DNA of 64,000 nt from Meghimatium bilineatum (Eukaryota; Mollusca; Gastropoda; Stylommatophora; Philomycidae), in the NCBI GenBank assembly GCA_034231615.1, contig CM067322.1:100707087-100771086 (forward strand). Direction: 5' to 3'. The position numbers and the translations under genes are program-made. This document shows positions 1 to 10,909 of the stretch, piece by piece. Within the stretch, counting starts at the first letter, position 1. Each line of letters starts with the position of its first letter. The notes beneath the pieces were generated by a model that worked only from the letters and a program-made list of their open reading frames with translations, made no database searches and had not been told where the DNA came from.

Positions 1-449
1 TACATACATAGAAGGTAAGTAGTGATGCTATTCTTTGCTCCATTTTCTGGCCATGACAACACACGTGCAAGTATTTTATAGAAAACATATACAAGGCGAT
101 GATATATTGAGAATAAAAGTTTGAAAATCCAGCAGGAATTTGAGAATGAACGCTGAAGAAGAAGAAGAAGCAGAACACAATAGCCGGAATTTTCCTTGAT
201 TGGAACTCACGTGGCAGATAACGGGAGTCAAGACATGAGTGACGAGAACCAGTATGTGGGCTGTAAATAAATGATTTCAACAACTTTTAAATAATTTTCT
301 CTTCATCCCCCCCCCACCAAGTCAGTACACAACTGCAAAGGCATCAGGGACCCACCTTTTGTTAATTATATCATTTGTTTACCCTATCCCTCCCTTTTGA
401 CCTCAAGATTTTCTTTAAACTGAAAAATATTAGGGAAAAAAACATTTAC
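1..449. other. Non-coding stretch with one dispersed-repeat fragment
   Basis: AT-rich DNA with no recognisable gene. Positions about 120-172 hold, on the minus strand, the head of a dispersed repeat: a GAA-rich run next to the complement of GCGTTCATTCTCAAA. The same head occurs at 1241, 14715, 31868 and 61965. Poly-C (about 308-316) lies nearby. Nothing else is seen here. Confidence 0.5.
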
Positions 450-1226
450 ACCAACTACATAATGTAACATAAACTACATAATGTTACACAAACTACATAA
501 TGTTACACAAACTACAAAATGTGACACAAACTACATAATGTAACATAAACTACATAATGTTACACAAACTACATAATGTAACACAAACTACATAATGTAA
601 CACAAACTACATAATGTAACATAAACTACATAATGTTACACAAACTACATAATGTTACACAAACTACAAAATGTAACACAAACTACATAATGTAACATAA
701 ACTACATAATGTTACACAAACTACATAATGTAACACAAACTACATAATGTAACACAAACTACATAATGTAACACAAACTACATAATGTTACACAAACTAC
801 ATAATGTAACATAAACTACATAATGTTACACAAACTACAAAATGTAACACAAACTACATAATGTAACACAAACTACAGAATGTAACACAAACTACATAAT
901 GTAACACAAATTACATAATGTAATACAAACTACAAAATGTAACACAAACTACATAATGTAACACAAACTACATAATGTAACACATACTACATAATGTAAC
1001 AACAACTACATAATGTAATACAAACTACAAAATGCAACACAAACTACATAATGTAGCACAAACTACACAATGTAACACAAACTACAAAATTTTACACAAA
1101 CTACATAATGTAACACAAACTACATAATGTTGAACAAACTAAATAATGTTACACAAACTAAATAATGTTACACAAACTACATATTGTTACACAAACTACA
1201 TAATGTAGCACAAACTACACAATGTT
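450..1226. repeat. Minisatellite, 19-bp unit, about 41 copies
   Basis: Tandem copies of ACATAATGTAACACAAACT with one or two substitutions per copy (GTAA/GTTA, CACA/CATA, CATA/CAAA). The variant types recur in blocks, which suggests that groups of units were copied together. No coding content. Confidence 0.9.
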
Positions 1227-1240
1227 TTAAGAATTTTGAA

Positions 1241-1420
1241 GCAATGTTTCTTCTTCTTCTTGAGCGTTCATTCTCAAACTCCCGCTGGATCTCTCCTTAG
1301 GACCATGGCCCTGCTAGATTTTAGCAGGATATAATCCAGAGAATGGTAATGTGTTGTGTCGTCGTTTTATTTGCGCCAATTACATTACACATCCGTCTTC
1401 GGCGGATAAAAATGTATTAA
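1241..1420 (+). repeat. Dispersed SINE-like element, copy 1
   Basis: A TTC-rich head, then GCGTTCATTCTCAAACTCCC, a block around CCAGAGAATGG, and a conserved end reading CACATCCGTCTTCGGCGG. The same order of blocks occurs at 61965-62130 and, expanded internally, at 31868-33090. No ORF or tRNA box is evident, so the class is unknown. It is called dispersed because several diverged copies occur in this window. Confidence 0.65.
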
Positions 1421-1449
1421 ATTCAAACAATTCAATTGTTCTATACATT

Positions 1450-1795
1450 CTATGTTGTAGACGTGAACTTCTATCAAACTCCCTTCCCTTTGTTCAGAAA
1501 TGTCACATATTTCAGACATAAACTTCTGTCAAACTCCCATCCCCTTGTTCAGAAATGTCACATATTTCAGACGTGAACTTCTGTCAAACTCCGATCCCAT
1601 TGTTCAGAAATGTCACATATTTCAGACGTGATCTTCTGTCAAACTCCCTTTCCCTTGTCCAGAAATGTCACATATTTCAGACGTGAACTTCTGTCAAACT
1701 CCCTTCCCCTTGTCCAGAATTGTCACAAATTTCAGACGTGAACTTCTGTCAAACTCCCTTCCCTTTGTCCAGAATTGTCACATATGTCAGATCCC
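1450..1795. repeat. Minisatellite, 55-bp unit, about 6 copies
   Basis: Unit begins near CAGACGTGAACTTCTGTCAA and ends near CAGAAATGTCACATATT. Starts are near 1460, 1515, 1570, 1625, 1680 and 1735. Copies differ by a few substitutions. Confidence 0.85.
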
Positions 1796-1850
1796 TCCCC
1801 AATTGTCGACATGATGTATGTACATCCCTTATAAGAATAGATGACATCCA

Positions 1851-2190
1851 TTAAGTCACAAACAACACACTAAGAGAGGAGACAAAACACGAATATGTGA
1901 CGAAAATCATCAGAAAACTCTGCTGGACATACATCGGCCACGTACTTAGAATGAAGGAAGACATAATTCCACGACAAACCTTCATGTGGACACCAGACGG
2001 AAAAAAAAGAAAACAGGGAAGACCAAAAACAACGATCAGAAGAACATTTATGAATGAATTAAAATCAACAGGCATAAATGCACAAGATCTGCAAGACTTG
2101 GCAACTGACCGACAGGCATGGAGAACTATGACATCCGCCCTATGTGTAAAACTTGGCAGAAGTGAAGGAACTGACTGATATGTGCTTGTG
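1851..2190 (+). pseudogene. LINE reverse transcriptase, C-terminal fragment
   Basis: Conceptual translation gives the typical C-terminal tail of a non-LTR retrotransposon reverse transcriptase: a YIGHVLRM block, then WTPDGKKRKQGRPKTTIRRT, then a DRQAWRTMTSALC block and a stop. The catalytic part of the RT is missing, so this is a 5'-truncated insertion or its remains. Relatives in this window are at 12560-13455, 16030-16180 and 54570-54635. The clade cannot be fixed by eye. Confidence 0.8.
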
Positions 2191-2332
2191 TGGATGAACT
2201 TAAGAATACACTTAAAATATATTTTGGTGGATGGAAATCGATAGTTACAACCATATGAACCACTGAAAACTAAAACATGATGAACAGTTTCATCCCATAG
2301 CACCGAGGAAACAAGAAAATAGATTTACTAGC

Positions 2333-2590
2333 ATCAGTGTTAAGATGGCGCGCATGACCATGTGATTAGAACGCCGTCCTCAGACCCTTGAAGTCCTGAG
2401 TTAAATCCACGGCAGGGACAGGGTTTTTTTCATTCGGAGGTACAATCAAAATCCTTCCTGTACATGTCGCAGAGTCTGCTATGGCAAAGCGGCCTTTCTT
2501 TCCACAGCCCATAGAAAACCACCCTTTTCTCCTTCACAGGTAAATATGCAGTAACGAAAGAAAGTATTAAGTCCTCAATGGAGCATTTCG
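2333..2590 (+). repeat. tRNA-derived SINE-like insertion in the last intron of gene A
   Basis: The stretch GATGGCGCGCATGACC, then GTGATTAGAACGCCG and GAGTTAAATCC, resembles the A-box and B-box layout of a tRNA-derived SINE head. It is followed by CGGCAGGGACAGGG, a short T-run and a non-tRNA body. The matching intron of gene B (50930-51059) lacks it, which supports an insertion after the duplication. The right border is uncertain. Confidence 0.5.
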
Positions 2591-2702
2591 TTTTCTCTGA
2601 ACGCGGCAACTGTAAAGTCAATGAGTTTAATATAATTCATTATCGATAATGTGAATTCTTTCAAACACAAACCATTTGTTTCTTTTTCTTTTTTGGTTGC
2701 AG

Positions 2703-2847
2703 AATTTACCGATGTCTCAGATTATCCAGTCGGAAATTCTATGAAAATCTGGACGATGAAACGGATAACTTAAAGAAGGATTCTAAAGGAAAAGTTGTGA
2801 AATTTGTGAATGTTGGTATGATTTCTGAGAACTCTTCAGAAATCTAG
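2703..2847 (+). CDS. SLC46-like transporter gene A, last coding exon (3' partial)
   Basis: Terminal coding exon of an MFS transporter whose other exons lie left of the window. A strong acceptor (T-rich tract, then TTGCAG) precedes AATTTACCG. In phase 2, as in gene B, it encodes (G)IYRCLRLSSRKFYEN followed by an acidic and lysine-rich cytosolic tail ending SENSSEI, then TAG at 2845-2847 (47 residues after the split glycine codon). IYR is the end of transmembrane span 12 by comparison with gene B. The tail is about 23 residues longer than in gene B, where a one-base shift brings an early stop. The assignment rests on near-identity to exon 7 of gene B, including intron and 3' flank. Confidence 0.85.
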
Positions 2848-3499
2848 TGCCTGTCTATTTGCTGACGAATTGGATGTCTAAAATATGTTAATCACGATAT
2901 CTCGACTAACGAATAAGTTGATATTTCGACAGACTTACTAATAGGCTGAAATATCGACATACTAACAGAAAGTGACATTCCAACAGAACCGTAGACCCAA
3001 TGTTATCCTGGCAGATGAAGATGTATTTCACAAAAACCCCTTTTGCTGATAATTTATTCATTTTGTACAGTGACGTCCGTTGTGTCTATTGTATTTAAAC
3101 AAAACACATATTGTGGTTATGTTTATGTTTCAAATCACGGTTTCTGTACAATAAGACAGTGATCACAAATGTAAACTACAAAGTTGTTCAACTGGATAAT
3201 GTGTTTGTGCGTGTGTGGTGCGTGTGCGCGTGGGCCAAGCGGACGATATGTTACGATACTACAATATGTTAGTATGATTATCTCATGATTCCTAGAAAAT
3301 CCCTCCATACTACTCCCTGTAATGGGATACATGCTGTGTTTGACAATTTTTTGGACAGAGCACATATTGCTATACACTTAATGGCATACTTCTGAATATA
3401 GTAACAATTCAAATAATACAACATAAGCTCTTGGGAAACCACAGCTCTTGACCATCCGACCTGGAACAGTCATATCAGAGCGGGTGTTGCAAGTTTGAA

Positions 3500-4095
3500 C
3501 AGGGTAGAACATTGCATCTTAGAACATTACAGGATAGAATATTACAGGGTAGAACATTACAGGATAGAACATTACAGGGTAGAACATTACAGGGTAGAAC
3601 ATTACAGGATAGAATATTACAGGGTAGAATATTACAGAGTAGAACATTACAGGGTAGAACATTACAGGGTAGAACATTACAGGATGGAATATTACAGGGT
3701 AGAATATTACAGGGTAGAACATTACAGGGTAGAACATTACAGGGTAGAACATTACAGGATAGAATATTACAGGGTAGAATATTGCATCTTAAAGAACATT
3801 ACAGGATAGAACATTACAGGGTAGAATATTGCATCTTAAAGAACATTACAGGATAGAACATTACAGGGTAGAACATTACAGGGTAGAACATTACAGGGTA
3901 GAACATTACAGGGTAGAATATTGCATCTTAAAGAACATTACAGGATAGAACATTACAGGGTAGAATATTGCATCTTAAAGAACATTACAGGGTAGAACAT
4001 TATATGGTAGAACATTACAGGATAGAATATTACAGGGTAGAACATTACAGGATGGAATATTACAGGATAGAATATTACAGGGTAGGATATTATAG
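3500..4095. repeat. Minisatellite, 15-bp unit, about 38 copies
   Basis: Units of AGAACATTACAGGGT with GG/GGAT and AACA/AATA variants, broken by several longer units carrying TTGCATCTTAA. The unit is a multiple of three and lacks stops in several frames, so the pentapeptide ORFs on both strands are artefacts. Confidence 0.9.
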
Positions 4096-4147
4096 ATGTT
4101 TTTAAAGAGACATAGAAGAAAGGAGAGATGACACTATTGTTGCTCAT

Positions 4148-4332
4148 CTCAAGACCAGCTAGATTCCTGCTCACTTTGCAACTTGTGCTTGAGAGCGCCG
4201 ATTGGTTCCTGCTCACTTTGCAACTTGTGCTTGAGAGCGCCGATTGGTTCCTGCTCACTTTGCAACTTGTGCTTGAGAGCGCCGATTGGTTCCTGCTCAC
4301 TTTGCAACATGTGCTTGAGAGCGCGATTGGAC
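4148..4332. repeat. Minisatellite, 42-bp unit, 4 copies
   Basis: Unit starts TTCCTGCTCACTTTGCAACT and ends GAGCGCCGATTGG. The last copy is diverged. GC-richer than its surroundings. Confidence 0.85.
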
Positions 4333-4339
4333 ACAGTCA

Positions 4340-4935
4340 TCTTAGGGCTCACAAACAATCAAACTAAACTTAACCCTTCTTAATGTCATGCTCATCTTTG
4401 CTTACGAACAAGGAACAATATCACAAACACTAACAAAACATACGAATGAGGAACAACATCGTCATCACAAGCATTAACAAAACAGCACGTGCTTCCATTC
4501 CATATTTGAAACAGTTTGATATGTTTTCTCTGATAATTCATTTATTCAAATTATACTAGTTGGATATTTTGTTGTATTGTGTGTCATGTTGTTTTATAAC
4601 ATTTTTCCCCCATTCAAATCTTATTCTCGTATTAGTCTTTTTGATGCGTGCCTACAATATATTTGCATACTTATGTTATCGTCACCATAGATATCTTTGC
4701 TGTTAAATGTATGCGGTATAATGCTTTTGTGACAGTGACATTATTTATACTGATTTACTGCGTTTTCACTATTTGTCTTGTATTTTCTTTTAAAAAAACC
4801 CTCAAGTTTGAAACGTTGAAAGTGTCATGTATACTGTTTTTTGTGGTGTTTTTTTTCCGTAGCAATACCCTACAGTCTGATAATCTGTGTGTTCATTGTG
4901 AAGGTTATGAAACTTGTGTTCTACGTTACTTCTAT
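4340..4935. other. No recognisable feature
   Basis: AT-rich sequence. An open frame at 4648-5100 (+) is rich in aromatic and hydrophobic residues but matches no family I know. It overlaps the antisense endonuclease remnant, so I do not call it a gene. Confidence 0.4.
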
Positions 4936-4939
4936 TATG

Positions 4940-5560
4940 TCAATATAGAACTTTCCATGGTTGTCTTTCTTGATAAGGATGGTGCACAGGTGGTGATCGC
5001 TGCTCTAACACATTGCACCTGCATAGAGGGGCCAAGTTGGTGGAAACCAATGCCAAGTCTAAGACACTGTCAGTGTCTCCAGATCGGCTGGCAACCATAG
5101 TGGCTGTGTCATCATTAAGACACACGACGTTGGCAGCTACCAACGCGTCCTCGAAGTCTTCCCCTTGCTTATTGGTAATGTCGTCCACTGTCTTCCTCTG
5201 GCATTGAAGTCTCCGTAAAAAAAACAATGTGCTTCTCATCTTGCTCGAGTAAACTATCCCACGTTTTGTTTTGTCTATCTTGCCGTTGTCAGCACACACG
5301 TTTACGATGATCATAATTACTGGCGCTTGTATCCTGACAACGTGTACTTGCATCTCGGTGGAGTTCCACGGAGACTTGTCCATCACGGATGCCGCTATAC
5401 TGTTACGTACCAGGATTGCCTGACCAAGGTGAGTCCGATTGTAGAATACTGCAAATCCCGTGACTGAACTCGTGCAGAACCCAATGTTAGTCTCTTGCAA
5501 AGCGATTATGCCGGGGAGTATATGAGCTTATCAAGAGTGGTTCTTCGTTGTTTGACGCTC
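4940..5560 (-). pseudogene. LINE apurinic-type endonuclease domain, decayed
   Basis: Minus-strand translation shows hallmarks of the exonuclease-endonuclease-phosphatase domain at the N-terminus of LINE ORF2: IIALQETN (glutamate of the first catalytic block), a strand around VFYNRTHLGQAILVRNSIAA, and late in the domain DSVLDLALVSTNLAP. The expected final SDH block is degraded to PPVHHP. No reverse transcriptase follows. It would nick target DNA in a live element, but this copy is isolated and truncated at both ends. Confidence 0.75.
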
Positions 5561-5764
5561 GAGCAGTTTCAGTACAGTATGTGCATGCGACTGCGGTCAA
5601 TCATTCCAATAAAGTAACCTTCACTTTTTTTAATGTCCAGCACTGGATGACCTCAGGAAAATGCTTCTCCCTCCTGGACCAGATAAATGGAACACACTAT
5701 TTGGTACAAAACAACAGCTCACAAACACAATGGCATTGGGTCAAAGGGCATAAGCCCATGGAAC

Positions 5765-5842
5765 GCTGTATCAGTAACCAACCAACAAACCAACCAACTA
5801 ACCACCCAACGAACCAACTACCCAACGAACCAACCAACAAAT
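5765..5842. repeat. Low-complexity AACCAACC tract
   Basis: Imperfect (CCAA)n with CCCAACGAA variants. It resembles the tetranucleotide tails found after LINE 3' ends elsewhere in the window, but no LINE end is recognisable directly before it. Confidence 0.7.
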
Positions 5843-5844
5843 GA

Positions 5845-6355
5845 AATGAATATTTGAGTAACATAATTTTAGGTTTCTTTATTCTTTTATTTAGTTATAT
5901 TAACACTTTAAATTTCTGTTTCGACACGAGAAAAATCTGTCGGTCTTACCAGTGACACACCATGTGAATCATCATGCTACGGTATATGTCTAGTTGATGA
6001 TGTGACAATATATTCATCTTTATCTTCCAGCCTCACACAATTTATGTTTACAGTTATATGTTTATTGTTGCAGCATGTGTTCTATTGTAAACTAATGAAT
6101 AAATGGGCTCTAGTGTCTATGTTGTACTTTCATTTTCAGTCAAATGGTCCTCAAGGATGATAACCAGATACAGGTCATTGAATATTTGTCAAATTATGGC
6201 ATAGTGGCATGTGAGGGGGGGGGGGGGGAGGTGATTTGTGTCATCAGCACAAATGGGTAAAAAAAAACCGTAAAAGTGGAAGAATGAAAAATATTTGCTA
6301 TACTCTTGTCACAATGTGACAATAATGGCATCGTCACACTAGAATGTCACTGTAC
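5845..6355. other. No gene seen; poly-G tract
   Basis: AT-rich sequence with a G-run at about 6216-6229 and a short A-run at about 6260. No coding or RNA feature is supported. Confidence 0.4.
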
Positions 6356-6359
6356 AGGG

Positions 6360-6712
6360 CACAAAAACACACTCATAAACTCGGTAACAAAATCATGTAT
6401 TAGAGACAGAGAAAAACATAAACCCAGTAACACAATGATGTATTAGAGACAAAGACACCCATAAATCAGGTAACACAATCATGTATTAGAGACAAAGACA
6501 AACATAAACCCAGTAACACAATCATGTATTAGATACAAAGACACCCATAAATCAGGTAACACAATCATGTATTAGAGACAAAGACACCCATAAATCAGGT
6601 AACACAATCATGTATTAGAGACAAAGACACCCATAAATCAGGTAACACAATCATGTATTAGAGACAAAGACACCCATAAATCAGGTAACACAATCATGTA
6701 TTAGAGACACGG
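6360..6712. repeat. Minisatellite, 43-bp unit, about 8 copies
   Basis: Unit runs from CATAAATCAGGTAACACAAT to TTAGAGACAAAGACACC. The first copies are diverged (AAACCCAGTAAC) and the last four almost identical, so homogenisation is recent at the right end. Confidence 0.9.
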
Positions 6713-6781
6713 GAACCTGATTTGAGAACACCTAAGAGCTGACGAGAGTTACCTGCTTACACCTTAAGGAATTGCTTCACC

Positions 6782-7057
6782 GCCATCATCATCACAACCA
6801 AAAACCACCACATTCACCACCATCATCATCACAACCAAAAACCACCACATTCACCACCATCATCATCACAACCAAAAACCACCACATTCACCACCATCAT
6901 CTACCATCTTCACTACTCTAACATCATCATCACGAACATCAGCATAATCATCATCATCAAAATCATCATCAGCACAATAGTGATAGTCATCATCATCTAC
7001 TTCCTCATCATCATCCTCATCATCATCCTCAACAACAATATCATCATCATGAGCCAT
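6782..7057. repeat. 37-bp triplicate followed by CAT/GAT-rich low-complexity tract
   Basis: Three copies of a unit containing CATCATCATCACAACC and AAAAACCACCACATTC (6782-6897), then an ATC-rich run to 7057. The minus-strand acidic ORF here is a by-product of the triplet repeat. Confidence 0.85.
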
Positions 7058-7059
7058 AT

Positions 7060-7425
7060 TCCGTTACACAATTACTAAAATATACAATCCCCAATACTTA
7101 TTGACATTTATTCTCCTTCCCCTATATAATTTGATGTTTGTACTTTAATTCTCATTTATATTGTTCAACTCTTACGTTTACTAGTTTATTATTCACTCTG
7201 TAGTGTCGATACTGTTTGCATGGCTCGCCATAAAACCTGTTGATGTTTTGAATACTCTACAAATAGACACAAGTTACTAAAGATAAAAATGGCTCAAAAG
7301 TGGAATAAAACGGAATATATATACATACAATATACATGCCACTCCCTTTCCCAATAAGATTGAAGAGGTACAGTGTGTATATAAGATTATATATATAATC
7401 TAGAGACATATTTCCTCCTAGAGAG
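7060..7425. other. No gene seen
   Basis: AT-rich sequence with a few TA dinucleotide runs near 7315-7335 and 7383-7398. Nothing else is recognised. Confidence 0.4.
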
Positions 7426-7429
7426 CCAG

Positions 7430-8800
7430 TGTGGCTTCCGACAAGGAAGAGATAGAGTTTTCATGATATTCACTGCCAGACAATTACAGGAAAAGTGTCG
7501 CGAACAGAACTTTGGTCTCTACACGACATTTGTCGATCTAACTAAGGCTTTCGACACTGTATACCACGATGGACTATGGAAGATCATGGCCAAATTTCGA
7601 TGTCCCAAAAAGTACATGATAGCCTGTGTACAAGATGACCGCGCACACTCAAATCCTTTGTCAGTAACTAAAACTGTCAAACAGGCTTTCGTCCTAGCTC
7701 CGATGATCGTCAGCATGGTGCTCCCTGCCAAGTTAAATGATGCCTTTAGCAATAACAGTGCAGGGATTTGCTTTAGCTATCGAGCTGATGGAGCACTATT
7801 AAATCTTAGTAGATTGAAGGCCAAGATCAAAACTAAGACGGACATTGTTCGCAACATCTTGTTCGCCGACACTTGTGCACTTAGCGCTACCAGTCTGAAT
7901 GCCATGCTGGACAGTATTGACCTCTTTTCTTTGGCCTGTGATGGGTTCGGTCTCACCATCAGCACAGCGAAGACCTTAGTAATGTATCAACCATGGCCGG
8001 GTCTCCCCTACACACAACCAGTAATCACAATAAAGTGACATAAACTCAATACTGCGAATAAGTTTGTATATCTCGGCAGCACTCAGCGACAATTGACGAG
8101 GATGTTGTTCTACGTATTGCTCGCGCCATTGCGGTCTTTGGAAGACATCCTACCAGCGTATGGATCAGGCGTGGTCTCAGTTAGACAACTAATTTGGCCG
8201 TCTACCACACAGTGGTTATACCAACACTGCTTTATGCTGCGTTATCCTGGACATAGGCTGCACCGGGATAACATGCGAGACACTCTCGACAACTTAGCTC
8301 TTTCCACTTTCGGTGCCTACGAAACCTCATGGGAATACGTTGGCAGGATCAATTACCAGACGAAGAAATCCTTCAGAAGTCCCGTATGCAAAGCATCCAT
8401 GTCCTGTTAAGTCCCAACTCCACTGGACTGCCCGCTTCGTCCGTATGCCAGACAAGCGCCTTCCAAAGAGGTTATTCTATGTGGAGCTGTGCGATGGAAA
8501 ACGTTCAAGCGGAGGGCGGAAAAAGAGCTTCAAAGATCTTTTAAAGAACTCGATCAAGCACTGCAGCGCAGATACTAGCTCCAGCGAGACTATAGCTGTT
8601 GATAACTCAGCCCAACAGATTGGCAAACGCAGATCACTGCTGGCATCACTAAATAAAAAGAAAGAATACTGCGGGAAATTTACAAGAGACTGAAGCGGAG
8701 GAAAATTTTAAAAATTCTCCTACACTCTGCACTCATGCACGCACTGCAATAGATCCTTTCTGGCACGAATCGTACTCATCGGGCATCTGCGAACTCACAA
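7430..8800 (+). pseudogene. LINE ORF2 reverse transcriptase, broken copy, ending in a C2H2 zinc finger
   Basis: Frame 1 (7463-8038) starts RT-like: MIFTARQLQEKCREQN, then FVDLTKAFDTV (the first catalytic aspartate block, usually FIDL.KAFD). The YADD box appears as LFADTCALS, so the second aspartate is gone. The thumb and C-terminal parts follow in shifted frames, including an RMPDKRLPKRLFY block (8313-8693). At about 8722-8785 another frame reads CTHCNRSFLARI and then HLRTH, a C-x2-C-x12-H-x3-H finger as found at the C-terminus of some LINE ORF2 proteins. At least two frameshifts make it non-functional. The same family lies inverted at 9090-10908. Confidence 0.85.
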
Positions 8801-8861
8801 ACCAAAATTACATTAGACAACCACAAATAATTTGTTTTTTACCCTATTTGTTCACCACAAA

Positions 8862-8945
8862 TATATATATATATATATATATAATGTAAAAGACTAGCCG
8901 TGCAGGAGACAGCCCCGCCTGTTCGTAGTAAGATTGGAAAGGTTA

Positions 8946-9006
<61 letters not shown>
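8862..9006. repeat. (TA)n microsatellites, two blocks
   Basis: Blocks at about 8862-8882 and 8948-9006. The second has about 29 TA units. A short unique spacer lies between. Confidence 0.9.
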
Positions 9007-9008
<2 letters not shown>

Positions 9009-9089
9009 GCTCGTCCGTCGTAATCGACGATGACCAAAACTCAACCAAAATAATAAATAATAAAAACAAGTAATAGAGTGTATAAAGTT

Positions 9090-9821
9090 AATAAGATTTT
9101 TTAATGACTAACACGTCCAATGAGAGTCCAAAACGTTCTTTTTGAAACTTGTGTACCAGAAAAAACGTTACATCGCACACAATTGACATCTGTAGATGGA
9201 GTCTGTGGGACGTTGAGATGTTTTGTCTTTTGTACTTGCCCGCTTCTATCTTGCTGTATCTTGCCTGGTCTCTTCCGCCGCTAGTGCTCCCGTTCTGAGA
9301 CTGTAACGCCATGATGTTCTATACTGAGCGAGGCTCTCCCAAGAGCCTACGTTAATTTTAAGAAGTTTCAGTGATGACTTGAGCGTCTTTGAAACGTTTT
9401 CTCTGAAGCTTTTCGTAATCCTGCCTTGAGTGCTCCATAATATATTTGTTTTGGTAGACGCGAGTCCTCCATACGCACAAGATGGCCTGCCCAGCGTGCT
9501 TGCGCCTTCATAAGTATTGTGTGGATGCTTATTGAGGTTGATTTTTCCAAGACCTCGTAGTCTGGTACTTTGTCCCACCAATGGATGTTTAGTAATTTAT
9601 GTAGGCAAGTAAGATGGAAATGATTTAATTTTTTTGCGTGTCTAGCATACACTGTCCATGTTTCACAAGCGTATAGTAGGGTTGGTATAACAGCCGCATG
9701 ATAAACTTGTAGTTTGGTGGTTGTTCTTATACCTCTTGTGTCCTATACATTGTTGCGTAATATGCCAAATACAGCACTATCTTTTGCCAGTCTATTGTTA
9801 ATTTCCACATCAATGTTGACA

Positions 9822-9862
<41 letters not shown>

Positions 9863-10908
9863 CTTCCAAGGTAAGTAAAATTGTCACCTACCTGCAGTTT
9901 TTCCTGATTGACGACAATAGAAGCAGTAGTATGTTGGCTATTTGATGTTGATTGGTGCATGGCTTCTGTGTTTTTTTTGGCACTAATAGTGAAACCAAAG
10001 TTGTTGCAGGCGTCTGTGAGAAACGGTCTATGGTGCTTTGCATGTTTACAACAGAATCAGCATACAATACACAGTTGTCAGCATAGAGTAATTCCCTAAT
10101 AGTTTTCATTTTTGCCTTTAGACGATGTAGATTGAAGAGACAAGCATATGTTATAATAATTGATCATTATACGAGGTATTTCATTACTACGGTATGTGAG
10201 TCTTTAACATGGCTGTAAATAACAGGCTGAAAAGAGTAGGGGCCAGCACACATCCCTGCTTTACACCATTTGTGACAGGGAATGCAGGAGATACTCCTCC
10301 GTCGCAGATAACACTAGCCATCATACCGTCATGAAATTGTCGTATCACATTGACAAGTTTTGGGGGGCATCCGAACTTTGTAAGCAACTTCCACAGTCCT
10401 TCCCTGTTAACGATATCAAATGTTTTAGTTAAGTCCACAAATGTTGCTAAGAGTTCACTATGTTGCTCTTGAGATTTTTCCTGAATTTGTCGTGCAGCGA
10501 ATGTCAACTATACCACGACCTGCACGAAAACCGCACTGACTCTCTGGGAGTAGCTCGTTTAATAGTGAGTGATTTAATCTATTGAGTATGTCACGAGCAA
10601 GAATTTTACCAGCTATAGACAAAAGTGATATACCCTGTGATTATCGCAAGACTGTTTGGTACCTTTGCTTTTATATAGGTGAACTATAGAAGCATCTTTT
10701 AGATCATGAGGCAATGTACCTGAGTTCCAGAAAATACCAAAAATGTCAGTTTTTGAATCCGCAATGGTCCGCCATTTTTATAAATTTCAGCAGGTATGGC
10801 ATCCATACCAGGAGCTTTGTCATGTGACATTTGTTTCATCGCCATTATAAGTCTTGACTGCTTGGAGGTATATCTCGAGTCGATGAAAATTAAATTGTCA
10901 ATTGTCAT
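9090..10908 (-). pseudogene. LINE ORF2 reverse transcriptase, broken copy, same family as 7430-8800
   Basis: Read on the minus strand in order: DKAPGMDAIPAEIYKNGG (RT palm entry), MTFAARQIQEKSQEQHSELL with FVDLTKTFDIV, then GVKQGCVLAPTLFSLLF (RT block 4), a YADD box altered to LLYADNCVLYADS, an FTYLGST block, and the C-terminal RWAGHLVRMEDSRLPKQ. Near 9105-9180 a C-x2-C zinc-finger start (CVRC) and a terminal histidine remain. The blocks sit in different frames, and a (GA)n microsatellite (9826-9860) has grown inside the coding sequence. It is oriented tail to tail with the copy at 7430-8800, with the (TA)n region between. Confidence 0.87.
9826..9860. repeat. (GA)n microsatellite within LINE remnant
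   Basis: About 17 GA units. On the minus strand they insert a Leu-Ser run straight after the FTYLGST block of the RT. Confidence 0.9.
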
Positions 10909-10909
10909 T

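Larger units (their letters stand above)
2240..3205 (+). repeat. Tandem segmental duplication, copy in gene A
   Basis: From about 2280 to 3200 (excluding the SINE-like insertion) this strand aligns by eye with 50930-51750. Matching marks are the intron end, the last coding exon, GGATGT.TAAAATATG after the stop, ACAGAACCGTAGACC, TTATCCTG.CAGATGAA, and GACAGTGATCACAAATGTAA. It shows that genes A and B descend from one duplicated gene including its 3' flank. Confidence 0.85.

Noticed and set aside
2333-2425. Functional tRNA gene
   Set aside because: A- and B-box-like words but no acceptor stem; fits a SINE head better.
6866-7057. Acidic Asp-rich ORF
   Set aside because: Translation of a GAT/ATC triplet repeat.
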